Positions 14,787 to 21,500 of a stretch of DNA of 44,078 bases are shown piece after piece. This DNA comes from Anaerolineae bacterium (GTDB taxonomy: Bacteria > Chloroflexota > Anaerolineae > J036 > Brachytrichaceae). The stretch lies in assembly GCA_947476335.1 (NCBI GenBank), contig CANJQH010000021.1, forward strand, positions 1 to 44,078, in the 5' to 3' direction. Under the pieces are notes generated by a model. The model did not search any database. It was given only the letters and a program-made list of their open reading frames with translations, and had not been told where the DNA came from. Within the stretch, counting starts at the first letter, position 1, and the number at the start of each line of letters is the position of its first letter. A program made the translations under genes and the position numbers.

Positions 14787-15833
14787 TTACGGTCGTCTGC
14801 GCATGGCCTTCGCTTTTGCCTTCAGGTCTTGAAAGAATTCGCTGTCGACGATTTCTTCGACCTGCTTTTGCCGTTTGGTTTCGTCGATTTCGATCTTCAG
14901 TTCTTCGACTTTGCGAATGAGGGCTTGTTCGCGTTGGTAGATCTTGGCGGCCATGCTGGTGAACACTTCCGCGAGCAGCACGATTTCGTCGCGTAGATTT
15001 GTGGCGGACAAAGTGGTGATGTTCTGGTCGTACTTGCCTTCGCCGACCTGGCGAGCGGCGGAGGTGAGGCGGCCGATCGGCTGCGTCAGTGCGCGGGAGA
15101 TTAGGTAGACCATGACGAGCAGGAGGATGAATAGCACGACTGCGCCGATGCCGACGTTGGTCTGGATGTCGTTTTGAACCTGTTCGATGTAGGAAGCCTG
15201 GTAATCGACGCCGACGGCGGCGACGATTTTGCCTTCCTTGTTGCGCACGGGGGCGTAGGCGGAGACCCAGGTGCCCCAGTTGTCTTTGTACGGCTTTTCG
15301 GCGTAGAGGAAAAATTCCTTGAAGCCGTTGGTCATTTTGCCCGTCGAGGTGTAACGCTCTTTGAATTTCGAAGCCTTGGTCGGCTCATAGCGCGCCCACA
15401 GGTCGACGAGAAAGATCACGTCCTGGGGTTTGTCGGTGGGCACATAAATGTAAGGCCATGCGCGCGGGTCGATATGGTGCACCGAATCGAGCCAGTTGAT
15501 CTGCTTAGTGAAGCGCGGATCATCGGTAAAGCCTGCGGTGTTGGGCACGCCCTCTGCGTAGAGCGTCATCAGTTGTTCGGCATCTACGCCGTCGGCCGCC
15601 GCTTTGACGATGTTCGTCAAGTCGGTGGTGATGCGCGTCATGGCCAGGTTGGTGACATAGCTATAGAACCAGTAGTAGCTCGCTGCGAAGGCGACGATGA
15701 AGAGCGTAGAGAATGTCAGCAGCAGTTTTATACGCAGGCTGACAAAAAGCTGGTTTTTCTTTTTGCGCGTAGGATCAGCCGACGCAGAGGGAGATGCAGG
15801 AGTATTCGAGCTTACCGGATTTAGAGTGGTCAT
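14787..15833 (-). CDS. Membrane sensor with Cache-like exterior domain and HAMP, no output kinase
   Basis: 348 residues. The N-terminus is basic; a first membrane helix is at about 35-56, followed by an extracytoplasmic PDC/Cache-like domain of about 165 residues (WVSAYAPVRNKEGKIVAAVGVDYQ is a typical Cache strand pair). A second helix is at about 226-248 and a HAMP domain follows (SRALTQPIGRLTSAARQVGEGKYDQ). A coiled coil forms the end (QALIRKVEELKIEIDE...). There is no kinase, cyclase or phosphatase domain, so the signal must pass to a partner protein. The gene lies in the same series as MinD-like, PP2C, RsbW and STAS genes. In other bacteria such HAMP proteins feed PP2C phosphatases, so one of these is a candidate partner (inference). 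Confidence 0.82.
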   Translation of the reverse strand: MTTLNPVSSNTPASPSASADPTRKKKNQLFVSLRIKLLLTFSTLFIVAFAASYYWFYSYVTNLAMTRITTDLTNIVKAAADGVDAEQLMTLYAEGVPNTAGFTDDPRFTKQINWLDSVHHIDPRAWPYIYVPTDKPQDVIFLVDLWARYEPTKASKFKERYTSTGKMTNGFKEFFLYAEKPYKDNWGTWVSAYAPVRNKEGKIVAAVGVDYQASYIEQVQNDIQTNVGIGAVVLFILLLVMVYLISRALTQPIGRLTSAARQVGEGKYDQNITTLSATNLRDEIVLLAEVFTSMAAKIYQREQALIRKVEELKIEIDETKRQKQVEEIVDSEFFQDLKAKAKAMRRRP

Positions 15834-15839
15834 GATTTC

Positions 15840-16883
15840 TCACGTGGTGAGCCAGCGCCGACGGGCGTGATTCAGCATTATGGAGACTAAGCTGTTGTAA
15901 CTCAATCCGGCCCAATGCGCCATTGTTGGCAGCGCTGAAAAGTTTGGGTGCATACCGGCGAGTGGGTTGATTTCGAGCAGCTGTGGCTGGCCATCTTCAT
16001 CGAGTCGGATGTCGACGCGACCGGCGTCGCGAGCGCCGAGGATGCGAAAGGCGCGCACGCCGAGGTCACACAGCTGCGTACGCAGATTTTCGTCGCGCAC
16101 GGGAGCGTAGAGTTCGGCGCCGTCGCGGTCGGGTTGCTTTTCCTGATAGCCGTAGATGCCGCCAGCGGCGGCGGCCTTGACCTCGGCGGCGCCGAGTGCG
16201 TATGTGTCGTCACCGGCGCCGAGCACGCCGACGGTGAATTCGGCGCCGGTGAGAAAGCGTTCGACCAGGGCGGGCTGCTGGTAGTGCGCGTGCACATAGC
16301 GTACGCGTTCGCGCAGCGCCTGCGGCGTGTGCACGATGGCGCCGGCGTCGATGCCTTTCGACGACCCTTCGCGCACGGGTTTGACGAACAGTGGGAAGCG
16401 CGGCGTTGTTGCCAGCAGTGTGGCGACGGCGTGTTCGGTGTCTGCGACGGTGAAATCGGCCGTCGGCAGGCCATGGGCGCGCCAGATGCGTTTGCTGAAG
16501 GCTTTGTCGATGCAGATCGCCAGGGTGAGCGGGTCGGCGAATGTGTAGGGGATGCGCCAGGCGTCCAGCAGGCCGGGGACTTGAGATTCGCGTGCGCTGC
16601 CCCACAGCCCTTCTGCAAAATTGAACACGGCGTCGACGGTGTGGCCGGCGGCGAGGAAGCGCACGAGGTGTTCGATGGCGCCAATGCGCACGACTTCGTA
16701 GCCGGCGGTGGAGATGGCGTTCGCCAGCGCGTCGATGGTAATGTCGCTGTCGAGTTCGGCGAAGTAGTCGTCGCTGTAGGCGTTCAACACGTCCGGGGGC
16801 ACATCGCTGCGCAGGTTGTAGACCAGGCCGATGCGCATTGTGCGACTGGGGTCGGACAGGGAGGGAATAGGCGCATTCGACAT
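15840..16883 (-). CDS. ATP-grasp ligase of the D-alanine-D-alanine ligase family
   Basis: A 347-residue ATP-grasp protein related to Ddl (COG1181). The central domain has FVKPVREGSSKGI (ATP-binding loop) and VERFLTGAEFTVGVLG. The C-terminal metal-binding pair is GRVDIRLDEDGQPQLLEINPLAGM (Asp/Glu/Asn ligands). The N-terminus MRIGLVYNLRSD is Ddl-like. Bona fide Ddl enzymes usually sit with mur genes; here it lies between a translocase-like transporter and a HAMP sensor, so it may ligate another carboxylate and amine. ATG 16883 is used, 11 bases after the upstream stop; MRIGLVYN (start 16838) is an alternative. The open frame continues upstream to 17687, but those residues lie within the transporter gene and are not coding. 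Confidence 0.87.
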   Translation of the reverse strand: MSNAPIPSLSDPSRTMRIGLVYNLRSDVPPDVLNAYSDDYFAELDSDITIDALANAISTAGYEVVRIGAIEHLVRFLAAGHTVDAVFNFAEGLWGSARESQVPGLLDAWRIPYTFADPLTLAICIDKAFSKRIWRAHGLPTADFTVADTEHAVATLLATTPRFPLFVKPVREGSSKGIDAGAIVHTPQALRERVRYVHAHYQQPALVERFLTGAEFTVGVLGAGDDTYALGAAEVKAAAAGGIYGYQEKQPDRDGAELYAPVRDENLRTQLCDLGVRAFRILGARDAGRVDIRLDEDGQPQLLEINPLAGMHPNFSALPTMAHWAGLSYNSLVSIMLNHARRRWLTT

Positions 16884-16894
16884 GGGGGGTAATT

Positions 16895-18238
16895 CTATAG
16901 ATCGAGCTGGTTCAGGATGTTTGTGGCGCGTTTGCGCCGGGTCAGTCGCCAATTGAGCATGCTGGACTCGTAGTGGCTGCGCATGAACAGGATGGCGCCG
17001 ATGGCGAGTGCGGCGCAGAGCAGGCAGACGCCGATATAAAGTGGCGCGGCATTGGCAAGACTTAATATTGTGCTGATCACCAACAGCGCACCGAGCACCA
17101 GTGAGGCGAAGATGGTGCCGGCCGCAGTGAGATAGCTGTCCATAAAGATGCCGACGCGTCCGCGTTTGTCTTCGGGCACGAGCGACTGCAGAGATTTGCT
17201 GGCTGAATTGTTCATCGTGTCGTGCACGATCTGTGTTGTCAGCATGGCGAGAATGGCGGTGCGCACGTCCGCTCGCAGCAGCGCTACGCAGGAGACGATC
17301 AGCGTAACGATGGGCAGAATCAGGAATGCATTTTTCAGCTGGATGCGTTCGATGAGGCGGCTGGTGAACAGGCCTTGCATCAGCATCGAGATTAGGATCA
17401 CGATGATGCGGTAGGTGGCGAAGAATTCCGGAAATGAGGAGCCACTGGACCAGGTGTGGTCGGCATTGACGAGAAAATTGAATTCGATGATGGTTGCGCA
17501 CAACACGAGCAGCATGACGGAGATCGTCAGGTAGCGGAACATGGGCACAGTGCGGATGAACTGGAAGCCCTCGATGAAGGTGGCGCGAACGCCCTCGCTG
17601 CGCGGTAGGGGCTTCGTCTGGCTGTACTTGCGGAGGCCGAGCGTGATCAACGCGAATGCGCCGGCGTAGATCAGTACGTTGATCCACAGCATATCGGCGA
17701 GTGGTCTATGCAGCTGGTCGCTCAGGATGCTCGGGCCGATGAGGCTGAGGCCGAGGCCGCACAATTTGCCGACGAGGCCGAGGGCGGTGATGATAGGGAA
17801 GAGCCGCTTGGCCTGCGACATGCTGAAGATGTCGGCGGCGAGCACCCAGAATATGGCTGGCAGGAAGAGCCACTGCTGGTCGGTCAGCAAATATAGGAGG
17901 GAGTAATTGAGGGCGGGTGGGGCATCGAGTGCAAAGAGCAGGCGGATGCCGAGGGTGAAGGCGAGGAAGGCGACGAGCACACCAGCGATGAGGCGTACGC
18001 GGTTTACGCGATCAACGATGAGCGACTGGACTGCGCTCATCAGGAGGATGATGGCGAAGTCGGCGATCCAGACCAGCAGGATCTGAGGCACGCCGATATT
18101 GCTGAGGAAACCGCTAATGGATGCGACGCTTGAGATTTGCATCGCGGCTGCGTTTAGGAAGAGCACGCCACCCAGTACCAGTGCAGGTGTGACTTCGTCG
18201 CGACGCAGTCGGAATATCTTCTCAAGCGTTGCATTCAT
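16895..18238 (-). CDS. MFS-type transporter resembling ATP/ADP (NTT) translocases
   Basis: A 447-residue membrane protein with about twelve hydrophobic segments. The N-terminus (RLRRDEVTPALVLGGVLFLN) and the block DIFSMSQAKRLFPIITALGLVGKLCG resemble nucleotide-transporter-like major facilitator proteins found in cyanobacteria and other bacteria. In these free-living relatives the substrate is unknown, and the parasite ATP/ADP exchange function should not be assumed. It lies between the MinD-like and ATP-grasp genes, with gaps of 62 and 11 bases. It may be functionally linked to either. Confidence 0.75.
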   Translation of the reverse strand: MNATLEKIFRLRRDEVTPALVLGGVLFLNAAAMQISSVASISGFLSNIGVPQILLVWIADFAIILLMSAVQSLIVDRVNRVRLIAGVLVAFLAFTLGIRLLFALDAPPALNYSLLYLLTDQQWLFLPAIFWVLAADIFSMSQAKRLFPIITALGLVGKLCGLGLSLIGPSILSDQLHRPLADMLWINVLIYAGAFALITLGLRKYSQTKPLPRSEGVRATFIEGFQFIRTVPMFRYLTISVMLLVLCATIIEFNFLVNADHTWSSGSSFPEFFATYRIIVILISMLMQGLFTSRLIERIQLKNAFLILPIVTLIVSCVALLRADVRTAILAMLTTQIVHDTMNNSASKSLQSLVPEDKRGRVGIFMDSYLTAAGTIFASLVLGALLVISTILSLANAAPLYIGVCLLCAALAIGAILFMRSHYESSMLNWRLTRRKRATNILNQLDL

Positions 18239-18300
18239 CAGTAGTTTGTTGGTCGTTGGTTTGTACGAATCCCGCTCCGATTTGTGCTGCGAGCAGGAAT

Positions 18301-19056
18301 TTAGGAAATCAGTGCTTCGGCCGCCTGTCGGACGATTTCGGTGAACGGATGATCGGGAAAGCGCAGAGCAAAGATGCCTTCGCTGGCGAGGATCATCATT
18401 TCATCCGAGTGCGGAAAGACGGCGGCGACTTCGCAGCCGTAGGATATTGCGACGCGCTTTTTAACATCGACCAGGTCGAGGGTGGAGGGTGCCTTGTTGA
18501 CGATCAGCATCAGCTTGGGCACGTCGAGTTTGCGCGCGACGGAGACGGTGACGGCGGTGCCCTGGTAGTCCTGCGAGTCCGGCCGCAGGATGATGGCGAG
18601 TGCGTCTGAGATGGCGATGGACAGCAGTGTTTCTTCGTTGAGGCCCGGGTGCGTGTCGATCATGAGCACGTCGAGGTCGAGCTTTTCGATCAGCCGCTGG
18701 TAGCCGTCGTTGAGCAGGCCGACGTCATAGCCTTCGCGCAGCACTTTGGCGATGTCGCTGGCCTTCATACTGGAGGGCACGAGATAAATCTTGCCCTTCA
18801 TGCCTTCGGAGACGCGCATGGTGACGTCGCGGGCGGCATCCTCGATGTTGCACTTGCCCCACAGGTAGTCGTTGAGCGAGTGGCCGATGTCGTCTTCTTT
18901 CAGGCCGAACAGCACGTGTACGCCGGGCGACAGGATGTCGGTATCGATAATGCACACGCGCATGCCTTTTTGGGCAAGCACGGCGGCGATGTTGGCGGTG
19001 GTGTTGGATTTTCCGGTGCCACCACGGTAGGAGTGAATTGAAATAATCGTGGCCAT
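18301..19056 (-). CDS. MinD/ParA-family ATPase
   Basis: A 251-residue deviant-Walker ATPase. The P-loop is YRGGTGKSN (residues 10-18); the usual signature lysine is an arginine (Arg11) while Lys16 is kept. IIDTDILSPG is the Walker A' region and VLMIDTHPGLNEE the Walker B. Such proteins switch between monomer and membrane- or DNA-bound dimer and position or activate partners. It follows the PP2C gene with a 12-base gap. It has no MinE/MinC partner here, and its fixed place with PP2C, RsbW and STAS genes points to a role in signalling or organisation of that module rather than cell division (inference). Confidence 0.88.
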   Translation of the reverse strand: MATIISIHSYRGGTGKSNTTANIAAVLAQKGMRVCIIDTDILSPGVHVLFGLKEDDIGHSLNDYLWGKCNIEDAARDVTMRVSEGMKGKIYLVPSSMKASDIAKVLREGYDVGLLNDGYQRLIEKLDLDVLMIDTHPGLNEETLLSIAISDALAIILRPDSQDYQGTAVTVSVARKLDVPKLMLIVNKAPSTLDLVDVKKRVAISYGCEVAAVFPHSDEMMILASEGIFALRFPDHPFTEIVRQAAEALIS

Positions 19057-19068
19057 GAGGTAATTTTT

Positions 19069-20319
19069 TTACTTGCGCCGCACGAAGAGCAGCGTGATGT
19101 CATCAAATTGGTCTGCTTCTGCAATGTGGCTGCGCATGGCTGACTGCACTCGCTCCATCATTTCTGGTGCGGAAGCAGCGGGGCTGGACAGTAAACGGCG
19201 AAAACGTTCGTCGCCGTAGCGTTTGCCATGCGGATCGCGCGCGTCGGGCACGCCATCGGTGTAGCTGATCAGCATGTCGCCTGATTCGAGCACGGTATGG
19301 TCAACCGTGAACTCAATGCCGCCTATCATACCCACCGCCGGGCCTGTGGGTTTGAGCGTTTTGCGTATGGCGCCATCGGGGCCGACGATATAGGGCGGGT
19401 TGTGGCCGCCATTGATGTAATCGAGCACGCCGGTGCGCGGGTCGAGGATGCCGAAGAACATCGTGGCGAACATGTTCAGTTCGGAGTGATTCTCGACGAT
19501 GTAATTGTTGGTGAGGGTGACGGATGCTTTGAGCGCGTTGACACCGACGGAAGAAAGGCCGCGGTGGCGGCTGCTGCCGATAGGGGCGGGCGAATCGCTG
19601 GTGAGCAGATCCGTCAGGTCCATGTTGTGGTTCTGCTGGGCGAACGCGCGCGTCATGCTGCGGATGAGCGCCATGAAGAGAGCTGCGCCGACGCCTTTGT
19701 CGCAGATGTCGGCGATGACGAGCCCGACGCGGCGGCCCTGCGTGAGGGTGAAGGTGTCGTAGAAGTCGCCGGCGACTTCGCGTGCGGGCTGGAGCGATGC
19801 AGCGAGTTCCCAGCCTTCCGGCTGGGGCAAGTCCTTGGGCAGGAAGTCGAGCTGGAAACGGCGGGCGGTGGCAATGTCGTTGAGCAGTTTTTCGCGTTTG
19901 ATCAGCTCGTGTTGCTCGATGCGCCTTCTGCGGGTGACGAGGGTGTCTTCGATTTGAATGCGCAGCAGCGCGGTCGATGCCGGATGCAGCATCCAGTCGG
20001 CGGCGCCGGCGATCATGCATTGGTCAACGATCGCTTCGAGCGTGTCGGACTGGCTGGCTGGCACCAGCAGGAGCGAGGCGATGCTTTTGAGTCGTTCGTC
20101 GGTCATCAGCTGATGTACGAGTTCGACCGCCTGTTTGTCTGGTGCATCGACGTTGATGAGGGCGATTTCGGGCGCGTTGGTGCTGGCCAGGAGCAGGGCT
20201 GTGGCGTTGTCAGCGACTTCGTCGACTTTGTCATAGCCCATTTCGCGCAGGTGCTGTGCAAGTTTTTTGCGGCGTGAATCAGTGCCGTCGACGAGGAGGA
20301 TGCGGGCGGAGTCGATCAT
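19069..20319 (-). CDS. SpoIIE/RsbU-type PP2C phosphatase with degenerate receiver
   Basis: A 416-residue protein. Residues 1-125 form a CheY-like receiver: Asp11 of the acidic pocket is kept, but the phospho-acceptor position is Asn56 (ALINVDAP) and the conserved lysine is His112 (MLHPAS), so phosphorylation is unlikely. A short coiled linker (RRRRIEQHELIKREKLLNDI) leads to the PP2C domain from about residue 155, with metal ligands in VAGDFYD, IADICDKG, SYTDGVPDA and FDDITLLF. Such enzymes dephosphorylate STAS anti-sigma antagonists. The RsbW-type kinase gene lies 9 bases upstream, and two STAS genes follow further upstream in the same strand. It is the counterpart of cyanobacterial IcfG (from memory). 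Confidence 0.92.
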   Translation of the reverse strand: MIDSARILLVDGTDSRRKKLAQHLREMGYDKVDEVADNATALLLASTNAPEIALINVDAPDKQAVELVHQLMTDERLKSIASLLLVPASQSDTLEAIVDQCMIAGAADWMLHPASTALLRIQIEDTLVTRRRRIEQHELIKREKLLNDIATARRFQLDFLPKDLPQPEGWELAASLQPAREVAGDFYDTFTLTQGRRVGLVIADICDKGVGAALFMALIRSMTRAFAQQNHNMDLTDLLTSDSPAPIGSSRHRGLSSVGVNALKASVTLTNNYIVENHSELNMFATMFFGILDPRTGVLDYINGGHNPPYIVGPDGAIRKTLKPTGPAVGMIGGIEFTVDHTVLESGDMLISYTDGVPDARDPHGKRYGDERFRRLLSSPAASAPEMMERVQSAMRSHIAEADQFDDITLLFVRRK

Positions 20320-20328
20320 GGAATTGCC

Positions 20329-20760
20329 TCAGCTGCCATTCGCAGCGCGGTTGACGATGAAGGTATTGTGATTGCGATCGTTGACGAACTCGTAGATGAA
20401 GTCGTCTGTTCCCTGGCGGGCGAGATATACACCGAGGCCGCCGATCGGGCGGTCTTCCAGCTGTTTGTCCAGATGTGCAGGTGTGTCGTTCTGCGTCGGA
20501 TCGTAGGGGATGCCGCAATCGTAGAGATCAACACGCAGGCGGTCTTCTTCGACGTGATAGGAAATTTCGACGTCGCCGCTGCGGCCGGCCTCATCGTAGC
20601 CATGTATGACGATGTTGGCCAGGATTTCATCGACGGCGAGCGTAAGTTTATAGGCGCGTTGCTTGTCGATTCCGGCGCTGCCAGTTGCACGTTTGACGAA
20701 TTCGCGCACTGCTTTAAGCGAATCGAGGTTGCCGGGAACCGTGAGATTTTCGGTATCCAT
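20329..20760 (-). CDS. RsbW/SpoIIAB-like anti-sigma factor kinase
   Basis: A 143-residue GHKL ATPase of the HATPase_c_2 type. The N-box is VDEILANIVIHGY, the G1 box DCGIPYDP and the G2 box GGLGVYLA. Such kinases bind a sigma factor and phosphorylate a STAS protein on serine, so that the phosphatase and kinase set a partner switch. ATG 20760 is chosen because GGGAG lies at the right distance; the frame stays open upstream to 20910, but that stretch is the leader with a hairpin and F2. The neighbouring PP2C gene starts 9 bases after the stop. No sigma factor gene is in the window. Confidence 0.88.
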   Translation of the reverse strand: MDTENLTVPGNLDSLKAVREFVKRATGSAGIDKQRAYKLTLAVDEILANIVIHGYDEAGRSGDVEISYHVEEDRLRVDLYDCGIPYDPTQNDTPAHLDKQLEDRPIGGLGVYLARQGTDDFIYEFVNDRNHNTFIVNRAANGS

Positions 20761-20790
20761 GAGCTGCGTCTCCCGTTCGCAGATGTATCG

Positions 20791-20811
20791 GCCCCGGGCA
20801 TCGCCCGGGGC
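20791..20811. promoter_or_regulatory. Perfect GC hairpin in the leader of the RsbW-type gene
   Basis: GCCCCGGGC (20791-20799) and GCCCGGGGC (20803-20811) form nine uninterrupted GC pairs with a 3-base loop, about 30 bases before the start codon. There is no T-run on the minus strand, so it is not a standard terminator. It could slow ribosomes or protect the mRNA between the STAS and kinase genes. Confidence 0.55.
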
Positions 20812-20836
20812 TTTGGGGTGGTGGGGATTCTGCTGG

Positions 20837-20931
20837 CTAAGTGAGTCGCCAAAAGTTCTGGCGGCAGATTCGCCTCTTCGCAAAGCGGGGGAGGCGAATC
20901 TGCCGGACAAAACTTATGGACAGGAACTTAG
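20837..20931. mobile_element. F2 mini-element copy 2
   Basis: A 95-base imperfect palindrome that begins CTAAGTGAGTCGCC and ends GGACAGGAACTTAG, with a central GC-rich hairpin (GCAGATTCGCCTC against GAGGCGAATCTGC). It lies directly downstream of the STAS gene, whose TAA is contributed by the element end (TTA 20928-20930). No flanking duplication is evident. Confidence 0.85.
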
Positions 20932-21263
20932 GCTTCGATTTGTGCGGCGTCGTAGGATTCCAACATCACGACGCTGTGGCTGAAGCCGGTCATTTCGATG
21001 GTTTCCTGCACGGTTTCCTGTGCGCCAACGACGAAGATGCGGATGCTGGCGCCCATTTTCTGCTTGGCGAAGACCAGCGCGCGCAGGCCTGCGCTCGACA
21101 TGTAGCTCAGGTCGCTCACGAGCAGCGCCAGGCTCTTCGGCTGCGCCACCGCTGCCTGTTCGACTGCGGTCTTGAACTGGCCGGCCACGCTTGCATCCAG
21201 CTCACCGCTCAGTGTGATTCGGACGACGCCGTTGTGGATATCAGATGTCAGGTTAAATGCCAT
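20928..21263 (-). CDS. STAS-domain anti-sigma factor antagonist (first)
   Basis: A 111-residue SpoIIAA/RsbV-like protein. The signature LSYMSSAGLRAL is at 52-63, with Ser56/Ser57 the expected phosphorylation site; GELDAS and FSHSVVMLESYDA are typical secondary-structure elements. The protein would cycle between the kinase (20329-20760) and phosphatase (19069-20319). The start at 21263 follows an ideal AAGGAG. The open frame upstream to 21476 is a repeat-rich leader and not coding. The stop codon is formed by the F2 end. A second STAS gene (23693-24025) suggests two outputs. Confidence 0.9.
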   Translation of the reverse strand: MAFNLTSDIHNGVVRITLSGELDASVAGQFKTAVEQAAVAQPKSLALLVSDLSYMSSAGLRALVFAKQKMGASIRIFVVGAQETVQETIEMTGFSHSVVMLESYDAAQIEA

Positions 21264-21269
21264 GGTTTT

Positions 21270-21275
21270 CTCCTT
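21270..21275 (-). promoter_or_regulatory. Ribosome-binding site of the first STAS gene
   Basis: AAGGAG, six bases before ATG 21263. It fixes the start codon within a longer open frame. Confidence 0.8.
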
Positions 21276-21283
21276 ATTTTCTG

Positions 21284-21327
21284 CGTGTGTTTGTGTGTGT
21301 TTGCTTGTGTTTGCTTGTGTTTGCTTA
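21284..21327. repeat. TG-rich 10-bp tandem repeat in the STAS leader
   Basis: TGTGTTTGCT is repeated about three times, preceded by TGTGTTTGTG. It lies in the 237-base gap between the GlgX and STAS genes. Confidence 0.75.
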
Positions 21328-21369
21328 TTGATCGTGATTTGCCAGCTGCTGTGGTTCATCCGTTTGTTA

Positions 21370-21467
21370 TCCCGAATTACATTTTTCCTCTCAGAGGGGC
21401 TTCCCTCTGAAAGGGAGCCCCTCTGAAGGGGAGCCCCTCTGAAGGGGAGAAGAGATGCGATTCGGGA
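21370..21467. repeat. Hairpin with 16-bp tandem repeats between GlgX and STAS genes
   Basis: TCCCGAAT (21370-21377) and ATTCGGGA (21460-21467) close a region made of the unit GAGCCCCTCTGAAGGG, repeated twice perfectly and once with changes. Each unit is a small hairpin in itself. It may end GlgX transcripts or process the mRNA; the STAS promoter must lie between it and 21275, if it has one. Confidence 0.65.
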
Positions 21468-21500
21468 AGATGACAAGGCAAGTGTGCAAGTCGCGTTTGT

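Noticed and set aside
16884-17687. Upstream extension of the ATP-grasp frame by 268 codons
   Set aside because: The extra residues are Arg/His/Pro-rich and overlap the transporter gene in another frame; the Ddl-like N-terminus (MRIGLVYN) comes after 16883.
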